A DNA stretch of 64,000 bases from Rallus limicola (GCA_022605955.1 JAKCOZ010000008.1:37736547-37800546), one strand, 5' to 3'; positions 35,763 through 49,241 are shown, numbered from the stretch's first letter. The notes: generated from the sequence alone by a model not told the origin. Program-made: numbers and translations.

Positions 35763-38700
35763 CCTGGCACCTGTCTGCATGGGCTGAAATCTTGGTCCAG
35801 AGCCAAGGCTTGAATAATTCTTGCTGCCATATCCCCTGTGGTCCTGAGTAAGCCCTGACCCATAGTCTCAATTGACAAAACCCATCATCTCAGACCCCAT
35901 TGGTTTGGATCCAACTGTCCCTGAGCAAGCCTCCTGATTACACATCTCTGGACTTGGGGAGAGTTTTTGGGCTCCCATCCCAAGGGTCAGGGAAAGTGCA
36001 GGTTATGCTGCAGTGGTGCAACCATGCTCCTTCAAAAGAGGTCTGTGTCTCTTGTGCACAGCTTCTTAGGGGTCTGCAGACAGGCAGAGAGCAGGCTTGC
36101 AGAAGGGACGTGGCATTTTGAGGCAGTAGCTAGCTTTGCCCCAGCCCCAACCAGCTGTTCATCCCATGCCAGTGTCTGCAGTGCATGAACAAGCTCCTCT
36201 GGCCTCAAGATGGGAGCTTGCAGGACATTCAGAAGAAAGATCACTTCAGCATCAGAAATTGTGGGGGTTTGCTGACTGCTGCAGTGAATTTAAATGGGAA
36301 GTGGCTGAAACATGAAGTCTTCCCAACACTAACGATTTTGAAGTGTTGATTTCTTTACTCATCAAAACCAGAAGACAACTCTTCAGTCTCAGAGCTTTAC
36401 GACAAGACAGATCTGCAAGCTGACCCAGATCAAAGCAATGAAGAGAAAGTACTAGATGGGGTAAGAATTGCCAATTTCACACCAATTATTGAGAAATACT
36501 AAACTGAAATATTCCCTGAGGGTGGGGAAAATAGTCAAACCAAAAGAGTTGTCACTGTTCTTTGACACGGAACTCAGATGTTGCATCTCTCCCTGGGGAT
36601 GTTTCTCTTCCTCTGACCAGTTCTTGACCTTTCTCAAAGAGGTTTTCAACCCCAGGCAAGAGAGAAACGGGTCTTCCCATGTCTCCCTCCTTCTTCTCAC
36701 CTTTGTCACTGTTGCTTTCCCTCACAAAGGGTCACTGTCACTGTACACAGTAGAGGCATTTGCTTGTGTTTTGGAGCCATAGACTGGCACCCCAGCCCAC
36801 CAGGAGCTCTGATGCACTGCAACTTATCAGTCCTCTGCACACTTCATGTTCTTGGCAAGTTGGCCAGAGCAGTGCCTTGGGGAAGGACAGCATATAGAAG
36901 ATGAAAGCTCACTGCCTGCTAAGCAATGGCCATCAAAGTGGTCTCTTGCTTCTCCATTAACCACTGCCTTCTTGTAAACCCTGGGATTGACTTCTTTTAT
37001 CAAAAACATTGGCTGCAGAGAATAGCTGGTGGCAGCAGTGGGTCAGATCCCCAGCAGGGAGGAGGTGATCCTGTTGAACTGCTTTCCAGATGCTTCAGCC
37101 CAGATCTTCTGGCCTCCTGAGGGTGCAGTAGCAGATGTATTATCTCCAATTCTGTTGCGTATAATCCAGCTCTGGGAGTTGGGACCAAGGACACGTCCTG
37201 TCTGCAGCCTGGCTGTAGCAGTGGAGTTGAAGGACAGTGTGTTTCTCCTTGGCACATAAAGACCAAGCCAAGCACAAAACCCCAAGGGTGGGAGGCTCTT
37301 GGTGAGCTTCCAAGTACCCGATGGGAGCAGCCAGGAGTCAGGCATGAGGAGAGGTGAAAGCAGTTCCTGCAGTGGCAGCCATGGACACCTTGGCATCATC
37401 TCAGGGTCCTTTCAGAGCCATCATCATTCCTGTGGATCTGAAAGGAAAGCTTTCAACATGCTCCATTCATAGGGCAGGTCAAAGAAGGGCAGGAGAAATA
37501 GTTTGATGCACGGTTGCACTGGCTTTGAAGCCTCTGGCTTTGCTGGAGGATTCTCAGTAGACCTGGTGGAGTGGTTTTGCAGAATGGAAAATGGACACAG
37601 GCTGGAGGCAAAGCATTCTTCCTTCTTCTTGAGCTCTCTGGTTTTAACTGGTCCCTGAAGCTCTCTCCTGAGTACTTGGATTTCTGTTTTCTTGGGTTTG
37701 TTTTGTGGTACTTTCACTGCTGCTATTCTGGGGAGGGGGGAAGGGTGTGATGAAAGTGAAGAGGAAGGAAAGGTTTCATTTTCTCTTCTTTTTTCTTAAA
37801 TCCAGAAATAAGAAAAATTGAAAATATAAAAGAACATTAAAATTCCACAATTCTTAATTCTGGTTGATTGCCATTCTTAATTACAGATTTTATGCCTCAG
37901 AAAAAGGAAACAAAATTTATTAAAAAAACACACCAAACCAAAAAAGGTAAACTCTGTCTCCTGTAGGGACATTGAGCTTTGTCCATGCTGGCTTGGGTAC
38001 TGACCTAGAGATGGGGGGAGACTTTCCTTTGAAACACCCATTGTTCCTTGACAGCGACCCTTTATGCTGACGTGTGGGCTTGTGTGCATCTGTCAACAGG
38101 GGAGGGAGGGAAATTATTGAAATGGGTAATAAAGGAGATGAAAACAATCTGTGCTGGTCTCTGGGTAATAACCAGCTGACATTAAGCCTAAACCCAGCTG
38201 ATAACAGTTAATAATAAATGGGCATTAATTAAAGCTAAATTACAGGGGAGGGTGCAGGCTTGGCTTTCAATCCAATTAGAGACCTGTAATTCATAACGGA
38301 GAGAGCCTGTCCAGCCTGTGAATAAATGATCAAAGGCTAGCAAAGTCAACAGCAGGGCTGTGTGATAGTTTAGATGATGACTTGATAGGGAGGAGGCCGG
38401 AGGAGGATTAACAGATAACCACAGCCAGACCGTTGGTCGGGTTTCCCATGCTAGCAAGATACACCATGGTGCACTTGTGAGAGCCCAGAGCTGAACCATG
38501 GTGTGGCTCCAGAAGGTTTGGGGGTGAGCCCAAAGGGAGGTAATGAACCTGATGGGAGGAAGACGTTCATTGTGAGCTACTCACAGTGAGGGAAAGGCCC
38601 CTAAGGAAGCTGGTTGGGTCTCTGGATGATGGGCACCAAGAAGTTTTAGATAACCGTTGGTGACATGCTATTAAAAGACAACAAAGGTGCTGATGGCTGT

Positions 38701-41700
38701 GGTCAAAAGCCTTTACTACATCTCAGAAACAGCCTCATACCCATGTTGACATTTACTTGGGCATTTAAGCAGGGTTGTCCCTGGGGGTGATTTCCACCTA
38801 GACTTGTCCTTCAGCTCCAATCCAAAGAGCCCAGCACAGAGCCAGGAGTAGCCAAACCATTGAGTTTTGAGGGCATAGGACTTAAAGATTGTAAGAACAC
38901 AGCTTTACCAGGGCTGAAAGGAAGTGCCTACAACCATCTACTGTCCCTGGCCATGCCTGGGGCCACGGTGGCTCCCAGCTCTTCTTACAGTGCAGCCACC
39001 CTATGGAGTTTTGCACCACAGTGTTGTGAAGCAAAGGGAGATGACAGCTGCTCACTTCACTGCCAGAAGCAAAACTGAGGCTGGTACAAGTTCTGACCTG
39101 ACTGTGGTATGCCATGTGTACGAAGTGGGAGAGTCAGAAGAGGCAACGATGCCCTCAGAGTTGACAAGGGAGCTTGACTCACTGGGAACTGAGGACGTGG
39201 TGCAAGAAGAAGCTGCAAGAGGAGAGCAACATGCCACTACATCTGTCAGCAACAGCAGCACTGACAAATTGAGAAGATTAGGCTATGTGGTGTCTGAGGG
39301 TCATTGACCGGTGAATCCTGGAAGTATTCACCTGAACTAACAGCATCAGAGAGCTCGTGCATCTGGGGACAAAAGACTGCCTTTTAAACCTCATGGTGTT
39401 TAAAGAAGCTTAGAATATGCCATCTTCCAAAGGCCCCAGAACCATCATCTATGGGAGAAAATACAACATTTTGAAAGCCTGAGGTGTTTAAGGCACACTC
39501 AGACCTTGAGATACATCCCACAAATGGTCTTCAGTGACACTCTGAAAATGCTGTTCTGGTCCAGAGAAATTCCGTATGTTTTCTGCACGTTTCATCCGTG
39601 TCTCGTCTGTGGAACAGCTGATCCAGATGTGCTGTTCAAGATGAAAGGGAATGTTCTCCCTCAGGAATAAATGAGGGGTGCTTTAGGTTTGATCTAATGA
39701 AGAGAATGCATTGGGGTTTTTGGTTTTTTGGAATTTTGCACCACACAGCTTGGCGTTACAAGTATCCACAGCGGGAATTCAGGAGGATGCTCTAGTTTAG
39801 ACTTGCACCCTCTGCAATTATCCACCAGGTGTAGGCTGATCCTTGTGGCACCTACGGGAAGCATAAGCTGGAGGATGGCTGACACGGCTGAGACTTCTTG
39901 CTGGGCTTGCTGGGACCAGCTCAGTGCCAGCTTGCACCGACCCCAGTGGTAGGAGCCAGGGTAGAATAAAGGAGCTGGCAAAGCTTGCTCTGCCTTGCAC
40001 AGCGTTGTCAGAAGCAGACGGTTGCTGACTTGGAGCAGTATTTACTAAATGGCATGGCCCATGTTTTCCCAGCCAGCATCTGCATGTGCCTGCACGCAGA
40101 GCAGCCGTGCACAAAGGACGCCCCACACACACCGCGCTGGTGGGCAAGGCTGGGTTTGCTACAGCACGGCCACGCTGTCTTCAAGGAAGCAGCAAGAGGG
40201 AACCTGCAGATGCAGTCATGAAAAATGAGCTGAGCCCAGAAATATTTTTATTATCCGTTTCCAAACAAATCCATGTTTGCAGAGGCTTGATTTCTCCACG
40301 TTTCTAGGTGCCAGACCTGGGTGTGCTGACAGCAAGAGCAATCTCTGGGGAGCGCTCAGTTGAGGCTCAGTAGTCTTGGAAAGAAACCGAGACCCTTTAG
40401 TCCTTGGTAGCACAAAGGACTGAGCCCCCTTACAACTCCCCCAATGGACTGGTGCCTTTGGTACCCAGACCTGATGTGAACATCTGATGTGATGCTGAAG
40501 GCACTGCTTGAACAGCATGCCTCTGATTTGCCTTTCCTTCTAACTGAAGTATCAATATGAAAGACTCCAGCATGATTATGGGGTCCTGTTGTGCAGGAAA
40601 TTGCCTTCAATTCCATTTGACTGTATCTGAGATGATTTCTTTCCCTTCCTGACCTTGAGAGATTATTCTGGAAAAACAATTCTCAAGATGCTACAGCAGG
40701 AGGAATAAAAATAGCCGAACAGATGAGCTGGTCTCTCTGAAAGTACAAATACTTCCAAATGCTTGTAGTGTGGAGAAAATTAAGCCTGTAGCAGGAAGCA
40801 GAAGGAATCCCTACACAAAAGAAGGAAATTTGGGAAGAACGAGTAATCTAGGAGAGGAAGCTAGATGCTGTGACTAGATGCTGTGGCCTGCTGTTAGCAA
40901 GTCAAGTGTCTCTCAAAGCATCAAGCCAATGTGTGTATCGTGCAGGGCACAACACCCTGGTATTGCTGATCATTCCTGGTGGAGTAGGGCTGCTAGGATC
41001 TCCCAGGGATTTCAGAGACAGAGGCTCTCAGGGACCTGAGTACTCTGTCTGAAGAATGGTGCGGGATGAAATTTGAAAATGGCTCTAAAATGCCAACCTG
41101 GGAACAGCTTATGCTTGGAATGTCTTCAAGGTGACTTAAGAGGGAAGTCCAATTTAGGCTTCCAGCACTGGAAACCATTGCTTTTGGGAGGAGTGATGAC
41201 TGAGAAGGAACTTGCTGGTTCCTGTAGCCTCCTGTGGGTGTCTGCTCTATGATGTGATCCGCTTGCTTCAAGAAATGCCTCTCAGAGACAGCAAAGAGCC
41301 CACAATAAGCAGATAGGCTTCTGATCCACTTTGCCCTTTCCATCCATCTCCCCTGTCATGTTAGCTGAGCTGCTCTCCTTTTCCAGGGCTCCTCCCCCTT
41401 GGGAATTCCTGGGGAGGGGAGATGTGGGGCTTTGGTTTTGTCTTTAACCGTTAGCTACCAAGATTATGCTGAAGAATGATTTGACCTATTGGTGAGGGCT
41501 CATACTTTAGAGATGACGTGGCTACCGCACTCACAGGACTTTGGGGAAGCAAGAGAACAGATAAGAAAATGAGGAGCTAAAAACCAGGCTCAGAAAAGCC
41601 CTTGCTAAGCTTCTACCTCAAACAAAAGACCAGCCACTCATTGCTTCACTCATGGATGGGGAGAGATTGAAAAAGAAACCACTAAGCTTCCTGTCCTCTG

Positions 41701-44700
41701 CAGGTTTGTCCTGCCAAGATGTGAGCTCATCAAGTGGAACAAATTCATCAAGACCCGTCCCCATCCCCCCCTTCCCAGCCTGTGCCTGACCTTATACCTT
41801 TTAGACAGCAGCATCCCACAGGCTCAGTGTGTGTCCCTCTCTTGACTGTAGGGACTGGAGACTTTGCAATGCTGTAGATGCTTCTTCGTGGCCTTGCACA
41901 GCCCTGGTGACCCACTAACAACTTGGTGACTGCCAACCCTTCCTCTTGGCACCCCTGCCTGTGTGTGATGCTGGTCTGCATCTGTTTCAACTCTACCCAC
42001 CAAAAGCTCGCTGCCACTGCCTTCAGGTTGGACTTGGTTGCTTCAGCAGAACCCGCCAGCACAAATCAGAGTCAACAGTCTCTGACCACATCACACTCCT
42101 GTACATTGCCCTCTGGCAGACTCAAAGACCTTCACCATGGATTGGGCAACCAGGATCTGTAATGCAGAGTTGCTGCTATGGCATGTAAAGATTTGAGTTG
42201 GGTCATAGCACACTTTGTGGCTCCAGTTCAGTGATGGATGGTTGTGCTATACTCCAGACTGGGGGTTATCTAGACAACTTAGGTTATTCTGGGCATCTAC
42301 AGTATGTCGGTATTCAGTATCCATCCCTCACCATGACCCATCATTTGCATAGCCTTGAATCATTCACTTTTAGCTGCTCCTTGTCTCCTCTCCATCAAAT
42401 TGCTGCTTTTGCCCCAACCCATCTCTGTTTGTTCCACTGTATTGACTGAAAAGTGATGTAAGGGTTTCCTTTAACGTGCTGGATTACCACAGTACCAGAG
42501 CAAAGCAGTTTTTTTAGAAGCAGAAGCCCTTTGTAGGCAGCATCTTCAAAGGGAGATGTTATCTCTTTTCAAACAGATGTCCCTCTGGCCCCCAGGAGAT
42601 CTTACCCAAAGGGACAAGATGCCCACCCCATGGCCCCAGGCCAGGCAGGGAGCACCAGTATGTGATCTGGAGCAGGGGCACTAAGGATGTCTGGGTCCTT
42701 CTGGATCCTGCCACTGTGGTTGGATTCTTTTATATCTTGTAAGCAGTGATTCATGCTTGGGCCGTTCTTTGTGGCAGGGGTTTTTATAACAGCTTTCTCT
42801 GATCTGTAAGAGCTGAGTGAGTGATGAATTCTTCCCTCACTCAGGATATTTATAGTGTCTCCTTCTCCTCCAGCGAGTCACCTATTTTCGCAAGGCTCGT
42901 AGGCGCTTCGTGTCAGTGAGACTTCAGCTCCTCTGCCAGATCTGGGGGAGACTGGCCAAAGGGTTCAAAAACTGTCTCAGGACCAGGATGGTGGGGGGAT
43001 GTGAGGTCCTCATTGTGCAAGCCTTGCATCTTACAGAAATCAAGCTAAAAGCCACGAGGCTACACAGCTCCCCCTTTGGTTTTGGAGGCACGAAGGGTCA
43101 CATTTCCCATCTGCTTCTCCACAGATGAGCAGACTAACGTTTTGTTTCTCCGTTTGCACTGGACCTGGGCTTTCACCTCTTCCAGGGTGCACCAGCTCTA
43201 ACCATCCAGAGCATCTGGCCTGGGTTAAATGCAGCTCTTCTGCTTACACAGAATGGATGTGGACCAGCTTGGATTTCTTTTCACCAGGAGTTTATTCTGC
43301 GCTTGGGTAAGCACGTCTAGCTACCTGGCTACTTCTGTGTCCAAAAAAAACATGTCTCTATACCTGTGTTGACCTGGAGAGCTTGAGAATGGGGACCAGG
43401 TCACCAGCTAAGTCACCAAGATGCCCATCCATCTCCCTTGAGCCACTGTTGGATAGTGTAGTGTACAGAGCTGGAGTGGCAGGTATGAATGCTTGCACAG
43501 CAGGGCTCCAGCTTAAGGGAGGTCTAAGCAGGAAAAATAGGAAAAACCCATGACAGAGTTGAAAGTGCTTCATAGACATTTGTAACTTTCTCCAAGGAGA
43601 GTCTGGTGACTTCTGCAGACTGGTGTCACCGATTATGGGAGTAATATAAAATAGAACAAAACTGAGAGCAAACCAGCATTCTGCTATTTCCCATCTGATA
43701 CTTGCCCTGGTGCTGTCCCTCCCCTCCCCACCCCGATTTTTTGTTTATTATATTTTACACAAAACCAGGTGACTTCCCCCACCATGGGGGCTTTTCACTC
43801 CCTTCACCCCGGCCAGGCTCCCAGGTACCCCCAGCATGTCTCCCTCTGTGGATGCTGCCCCTGGGATGCCTTTTCCAGTGGTCTGGAACCCCCAGCTCCA
43901 GGCAGGTCTGTGGCCCAGGTTAGCCCCCCCATCCTGTCTGCCTGGGGGTGGGGGGAGCTGCCTTGTACCATCCTCCGGCAGCTCTGCACACTTGTGCCCT
44001 CCTCCTCTTCACACAACTTGATTTGTTGGGTTTATCTTTTCCTTCTGCAGCCGCCCTTCTCTGTGCCTGATTGTGGTGACCTCTGGTCCCTGCATAGCTC
44101 ACATTCCTTTGGGGGGGCACCAGTCACTGGGAAGGGCTTCTCCTGCCCTGGGCCCCTCCAAATGAGGATGAGGCCAGCGGAGTACCTTGGCCGTACCCAT
44201 CCATGCTGGCACCCAGCCCTACGCTGTCCCTGCCCTGAGCACTTGACCTGGCTGGCTGGGGGAGGATGTGGGTCTCTGGGCAGGATGGCCTGCCTCTGAG
44301 GTAGTCCTCCACAGGGCAAAGAAAGCAACAGTAGGTCTGTCCCTGCCCTGGGGACATGATACTTCCTCATGTCCAGCTCTGCCCAGCCTTCCCTGAAAAC
44401 CTGGCCCCCTCCCTGGGGCTGGCTTGTGTGATGGGGTTAGGGAGAGGCCACCCCCCAGCACCAGGACAGTAATCTTTGTGTTACCAGTCCTGTCAGGTGT
44501 TTTCTTTCCAGCCCCTGTGCAGGATCGAAGCAGGCACAGCGATGCTGAACGCAGGCATCACGCTGTATCAAGCACAGCTAGGGCTGCTCACACAACAGGG
44601 GCTTGGAGAATATCCTGAGAGGGGTCCTGCTTGTCAACACAGCTCACGCCTGGGCGGGATCCTTCATCCAACAGGGCAGGGTGAATGAGCCACCCTTCTG

Positions 44701-45205
44701 ACATGTGCCCTTCACCCACAGCTCACACCGACATCTCCCCTCTGGTAGGAAAGAGCCATTTCAGAGGTAGACCAGACCCAGCTCCCTTGGGGTCGAGGCC
44801 ACTTCTAGCTGGCTGCCTCCTCTCCCCTCCTGGGATTGCATGGAGCTGCTGTGCATCCCCTGCAGCATTGATTCCTGCATCCCATTTGGAGCAGGGATTA
44901 TCCCACCCCCAGGGTCTTGCTGTCCGGCTCTGTGAACTGAGGCATGTTCCAAGGGCTCAGGCTGAAGCTGAGCCAGGGATGAATCAGTGACCCCCCATCC
45001 CTGCTTCCCCTTCCTCCTACAATCCCAGAGGCAGTGACTGATGAAGCTCATCTGTGTTGCCTCTGGGAGTTGCACTTCACTGGGGGCTAACTCTCCCAGA
45101 TGAGAGATCGAAGTGGTTGCTGCAGGTCTAATTAAGGTCTGCTGGTGGAGGCATGGTGGGGTGGCAGAGCCCCCACCACTCCCCAACACCCCACTGCAAC
45201 GCTTG
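35763..45205. other. Long non-coding unique stretch
   Basis: An AT-rich patch at 37785-37935 and the TAAT-rich block at 38.1-38.3 kb stand out. The 42.9-45.2 kb part is GC-richer with dense overlapping frames, none recognisable. Confidence 0.5.
38100..38345. promoter_or_regulatory. TAAT-rich block with a TCF/LEF site, possible ARL4C enhancer
   Basis: The block holds a run of TAAT or ATTA cores (GGGTAATAAAGG, GTTAATAATAAATGG, GGGCATTAATTAAAGC, CCAATTAGAGACC, TGTAATTCATAAC) and the TCF/LEF-type site ATCAAAGG at 38329-38336. ARL4C is a known Wnt/beta-catenin target in mammalian cells, so a TCF site about 23 kb downstream is of interest. The link is inference. Confidence 0.25.
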
Positions 45206-45265
45206 CAATCACAGAATCATAGAATTGCCTGGGTTGGAAGAGACCCTTTAGACCTCATTGGTTTA
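45206..45265 (-). mobile_element. Very short CR1 tail, minus strand
   Basis: On the plus strand the piece opens with the reversed octamer end AATCACAGAATCATAGAATT, followed by GCCTGGGTTGGAAGAGACCC, which is the reverse of a CR1 3' end. Beyond about 45265 the similarity fades. Confidence 0.8.
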
Positions 45266-47681
45266 TCTCAGCAGTTGCATGGTTGGACCTGAGGCTGGGG
45301 GTACAGGAGGCCCAAAGTTTTTGCTGCATCCTGGCTTTGTCATTGCACACCTTTACCCATGGTGAAGCTTTAGGGCCAAACCTCTGTGTGTCATGTCCCA
45401 GGTGCTGTGAATGAGCAGTCTGTGTCCATAGGTTGGCTGGGATGGATCTTACCAGACCCTCTTTTGAACATCAGCTTCCAACCAGCCTCCCACACTTTGG
45501 GGAAGGGCTTGGACTCCTTTTTTCCTTTGGAAAGAAGAAGGAGAGCATGTGATGTGTGTGACCTTTGAAGTACTAACTTGGCACTTTGGGATTTTCCTTG
45601 CTGTCCATCCCACGCTCAGGACAGAGGTTATAATTACTTATTACCGTCACAGGCTTGCATCTCTCTGGAGCAGAGGGCTTCAGGATAGGGACAAGATCAA
45701 ACCTTTTTGGAGAGCTGGGTTTTATCTCTGCCAGTGACTCGCTGTTTGACTCGTGGGTGGAAAACCCCAGGCTCCTGGGGCTCGCTCACCACAGCCATCC
45801 TCTGTTTTCCCCAGATGACTTCCCTAGCCTTACTCATGTGTGACGTCAGGAAGGCTTTGTGTGCAACTTCTGCATAAATGACCATCAAATGGGACAAAAA
45901 CCACTCCCAGCAGTTAAACAAGTTAAAGTTTCCCAGAGAGAGTTAAAAATCTCCCCTGTTGTCTGAAAGGGCAGCCCCAAGGACACGTTCATTGTGCCAG
46001 GGAGCAGAAGGGACTTGCACCTCTGCTCAGTACATGGGTGCAGATGGGGAGCCGTGCCCAGGAGAGCTGGAAAGTTCATTTTTCTGGAAAACAGGGCTTT
46101 GACTGCACCAAGAATGTGCAGGGAGATGGGGCTCCTTGAAACCCCGGGATTTAACGAGGTGGGGAAATCCTGAGTTGTTGCAAAACCCTGAAACCAGCAT
46201 AAAACTCACAAGTTACTCTTTAAGGAGGTTGTAGTTGAGTTCTACGTACTGGCTGCTTTTCATCTGCAGTGGAGCTGCGAGTTCCCCTTTCCTTCTGACT
46301 GGAGAAGGGAGGAGGGGCTCCACGGCGTGCAAAGTTACCCCAAGGATGTGGAGCTTTTGAAAACCCACTGAATACCCCCGAGCTCCTGATAAAATTACCC
46401 TGTGGATGATCTGGCACTGCTCTGAAGGGAAGGTAAGCGGGCCGTGTCCTGGCTGCTGCACGGTGTGTGTGTGGGATGGATTCTGCAAAGCCGTGTAAAA
46501 TCCTCGTGCCTGAGGGAACGTGTGCCCAAAAACATCCGTGCAGCCTGGAGAGAAAACACCAACACCCCCCCTCCTTGCACCCACCCATAAAGACATCGCA
46601 TTTCACCCGGCGAGGTTCTGGAAATGTTCGCTCTGTGAATCTGTCTCCTGCACAGGTGGTCAGGGAAGGGCTCTTGCTGGAAGTGTTTGGGGCAGGAACG
46701 TGACATTAAACGCTTGAAACACTGGAAATTAAATCTCTGAGGGTTCAGATTTTACCTGAAACATCAGCATTTGAAATAACTGGCAGGTTATGATATGACC
46801 CGGGCTATGTGACGATGTACAGTGGCGATTGATAGCAAACTGTATCTCCAGACCTTCTGCTGCACATAATTACACACCAGTAAATACCCTGCAGTGATTA
46901 ATTACTGCCTGACATGCTTTTGGAGCCCATGTGGGCTCAGGGAACCAACTCCCCCCGCCCCCCAACCATTTTCTTTTCCTGGGAAGGAGTCTCTTGCTAG
47001 CTTTGTTTATAACTGGGGACGATTGAGTCAGTGTTACGCTGCCAGTGGAGAGTAGTGACTGCAAGCAGGTTGCAAAAGCGGTGTGACACACACACACAAT
47101 GTGTTTACACTCATGTCCCTCCCCACCCCTGCCAGATCCACCCTTCCCTGCTTGCACTCAGTGCTATGCACTCAGAGCTGGTGGTCTGAGAGAGGAGCTG
47201 ACCCTAAAGCTGTCAGGGTTCCCCAGCTGTGAAATGTTTCTGCCTTTGTTTTCTTTTGATAGAGCTTTTTTTTGGAGGGGGGATGGGAGAGTGGTCTCAC
47301 TGATTCAAACATGTCTCTGTTTTGGATACTGCTAAAATAACCCTTGTGGAGGAGGTGAAACATCTCCCAGCTCCTCCCGGTTGTCCTGTTGTTGGTCAGG
47401 GAGGTGGGAAGGGGCCTGGTGGTGGGTGATGGAGGGGCTAATGGTTTCTTGGTGGTGGTGGTGGTGTGTTTTCCCTTCTTCAGGCATGAAGACCAGCAGA
47501 TGGGTGGTGGTAAACACACATATGGCATGGTGGCATGGGCATCTTGGCAATGCCAAATAAGCTCTGCTGGAGTGAAGTCCACAGTGACTGAGGAGCTTGA
47601 CCAAGCCATGATGATCTCTCTAAACCTTCCTCCTTTTTCCCCTTGGGAATGGTTGCCATGCAGCTTTCCTCTGCTTTGGCT
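45266..47681. other. Non-coding unique sequence
   Basis: It holds the AT-rich block at 46.7-46.9 kb and a very short CA repeat at 47086-47097. No gene is seen. Confidence 0.5.
46725..46920. promoter_or_regulatory. AT-rich block, possible conserved non-coding element
   Basis: The unique sequence here includes GAAATTAAATCTCTGAGG, GCACATAATTACACACCAG and GTGATTAATTACTGCC. The TAATTA cores and lack of repeat identity set it apart from the GC-rich flanks. Function is inferred. Confidence 0.2.
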
Positions 47682-48040
47682 GATCATAGAATCACAGACT
47701 GGCCTGAGTTGAAAGGAACCCCAAGGATCATAGAGTTCCCACCCTCTGCCCCAGGCAGGGCCACCAGCCTCCAGGCCTGGATCTAAACAAGGTTGCCCAG
47801 GGCCCCTGACAACCTGGCCTTGAACACCCCGAGGGATGGGGCACCCACCCCCTCTCTGGGCAGCTTGTTCCAGCCCCTCACCACTCTCTCTGTAAAAAAC
47901 TTCCCCCCAATATCTCATCTAACCTTTCCCTCCTTCAGCTTCACTCCATCCCCCTTGTCCTGCCAGTCTCTGCCCTTTTAACAAGTTGATTCCCCTCTTG
48001 TTTCACTGCTCCCTTCATGAGCCCCTGATACAGTTCTTGA
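47682..48040 (-). mobile_element. CR1 LINE 3' fragment, minus strand
   Basis: Read on the plus strand it opens with ATCATAGAATCACAGACTGG and continues with CCCCAGGCAGGGCCACCAGC, CAGGTGCC-type pieces, CTCTGGGCAGCTTGTTCCAG and CTTCACTCCATCCCCCTTGT. This is the reverse of a CR1 3' region of the subfamily seen at 18.1 and 48.8 kb. The far edge is uncertain by about 40 bases. Confidence 0.85.
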
Positions 48041-48268
48041 TGCTGTAACTATGGATTTTCTTGATTTCACCCATAAGAATTTGAGTTGTAGCTTTTACTC
48101 CTCCTCCCACCCTGCACTAGGAGTGCGTCTGATGACCAGCATGGCCTGGAAAATGTGGGATTGATTTTGTTGCCTGGAGCCCATGTAGATTGGAGTTTCT
48201 GCCAGTGGTTTGTTTTGCACGTCGATTTCTTTTTAATTCTTCCACAGTTAGGACTTGCTGCTTTCCCT

Positions 48269-48343
48269 CAAAGATGTTAGGCCCCCCCTAACATCTTTGT
48301 TATCTTAGAATGCTCATGGCCTGAGCATTCTAAGATCGATCTT
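48269..48343. repeat. Three consecutive inverted repeats
   Basis: Hairpin 1 has perfect 13-base arms CAAAGATGTTAGG (48269-48281) and CCTAACATCTTTG (48287-48299) with a five-base C loop. Two bases later hairpin 2 has perfect 15-base arms ATCTTAGAATGCTCA (48302-48316) and TGAGCATTCTAAGAT (48322-48336), again with a five-base loop. The 12-base palindrome AAGATCGATCTT (48332-48343) overlaps its right arm. No flanking target duplication or mobile-element signature is seen. Confidence 0.95.
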
Positions 48344-48758
48344 TTGTCTTGAAGAACCTGCTGTACCCAGCTCAGGGACTTCTCTGCAGCCCCTGTCATG
48401 TCCCTGCAAGGATCCTGAGATCCTGCTGCCTCCTCTCTCACTTCCTGTTTCTCACCATAACTATGAGAGCCACAACTCAGCTGAGCTGGAAGAGAAGCAC
48501 TGAGGCATGGAAGGGACTCCTTGAGAGGTCTCTCCCTGCCCTACCCCCATCTTCCATGCTTTGACAGTCTCCGAGGAGGTGAGAACACCCGGAACAAGAA
48601 CAGAAACCCTGGAGCAAATCATCAGGCATTGTTTCTTCTGTGGCAGGTAAAAAAGAGGACAACAAGGGGCCAAACCTGCGGGGAATAGGATTTCAATGAC
48701 TTGCTGTCTCTGTTACAGCTCACATGTGTGTAGAGCTGAGGAGAGCACAATTAAGTTG

Positions 48759-48900
48759 TCCCATCCCTGGCGGGGTTCAAGGCCAAGTCAGGTGGGGCTT
48801 CAGGCACCCTGGGCCAGTGGGGGGTGTCCCTGCCCATGGCAGGGGGTGACACTGGGTGGGCTTTGAGGTCCCTTCCAACCCAAACCAATCTGGGATTCTA
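48759..48900 (+). mobile_element. Short CR1 3' fragment
   Basis: This piece has TCCCATCCCTGGCGGGGTTC, CACCCTGGGCCAGTGGGGGG, TGGGCTTTGAGGTCCCTTCC and the end CAATCTGGGATTCTA, the 3' part of a CR1 of the 18.1 kb type. It is on the opposite strand to its neighbours at 47.7 and 49.1 kb. Confidence 0.85.
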
Positions 48901-49115
48901 AGTAATGAGGAGTAATTAAAGGCACGTTATCCATGCGTGCGGTGTCTGTGCCCATCCTGCACAGCCCTGTGACCCTATTTTGACAAAGTCATAGGGGATT
49001 TTTAAACCAGACTGCTACTTTCCTCTGGTTTTAGCTCATAGCTGCACCAAGCAACCTGACCAGCTCACCCAGGAGCTGTTTTTGCAAAGCTCCCCCTCCA
49101 TCCTATTTCACAGAC

Positions 49116-49213
49116 TCCCAGAATCACAGAACCATAGGGGTTGGGAGGGACCTTCAGAGCTCATGGAGTCCAACCCCCTGCCAAAGCAGGTTCCGTAGGA
49201 CAGGGCACACAGG
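49116..49213 (-). mobile_element. Short CR1 tail, minus strand
   Basis: On the plus strand it opens CCCAGAATCACAGAACCATA and continues GGGTTGGGAGGGACCTTCAG and CAACCCCCTGCCAAAGCAGG. The last string is the reverse of the signature found in the copies at 5.3, 19.8 and 22.2 kb, so this is the same subfamily. Confidence 0.87.
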
Positions 49214-49241
49214 TGATGTAAGCCTTAGACCTTTATGCTAT

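Noticed and set aside
47172..47918. 248-codon open frame on the minus strand
   Set aside because: Its first part is CR1 sequence and the rest has no recognisable domain or splice-supported context.
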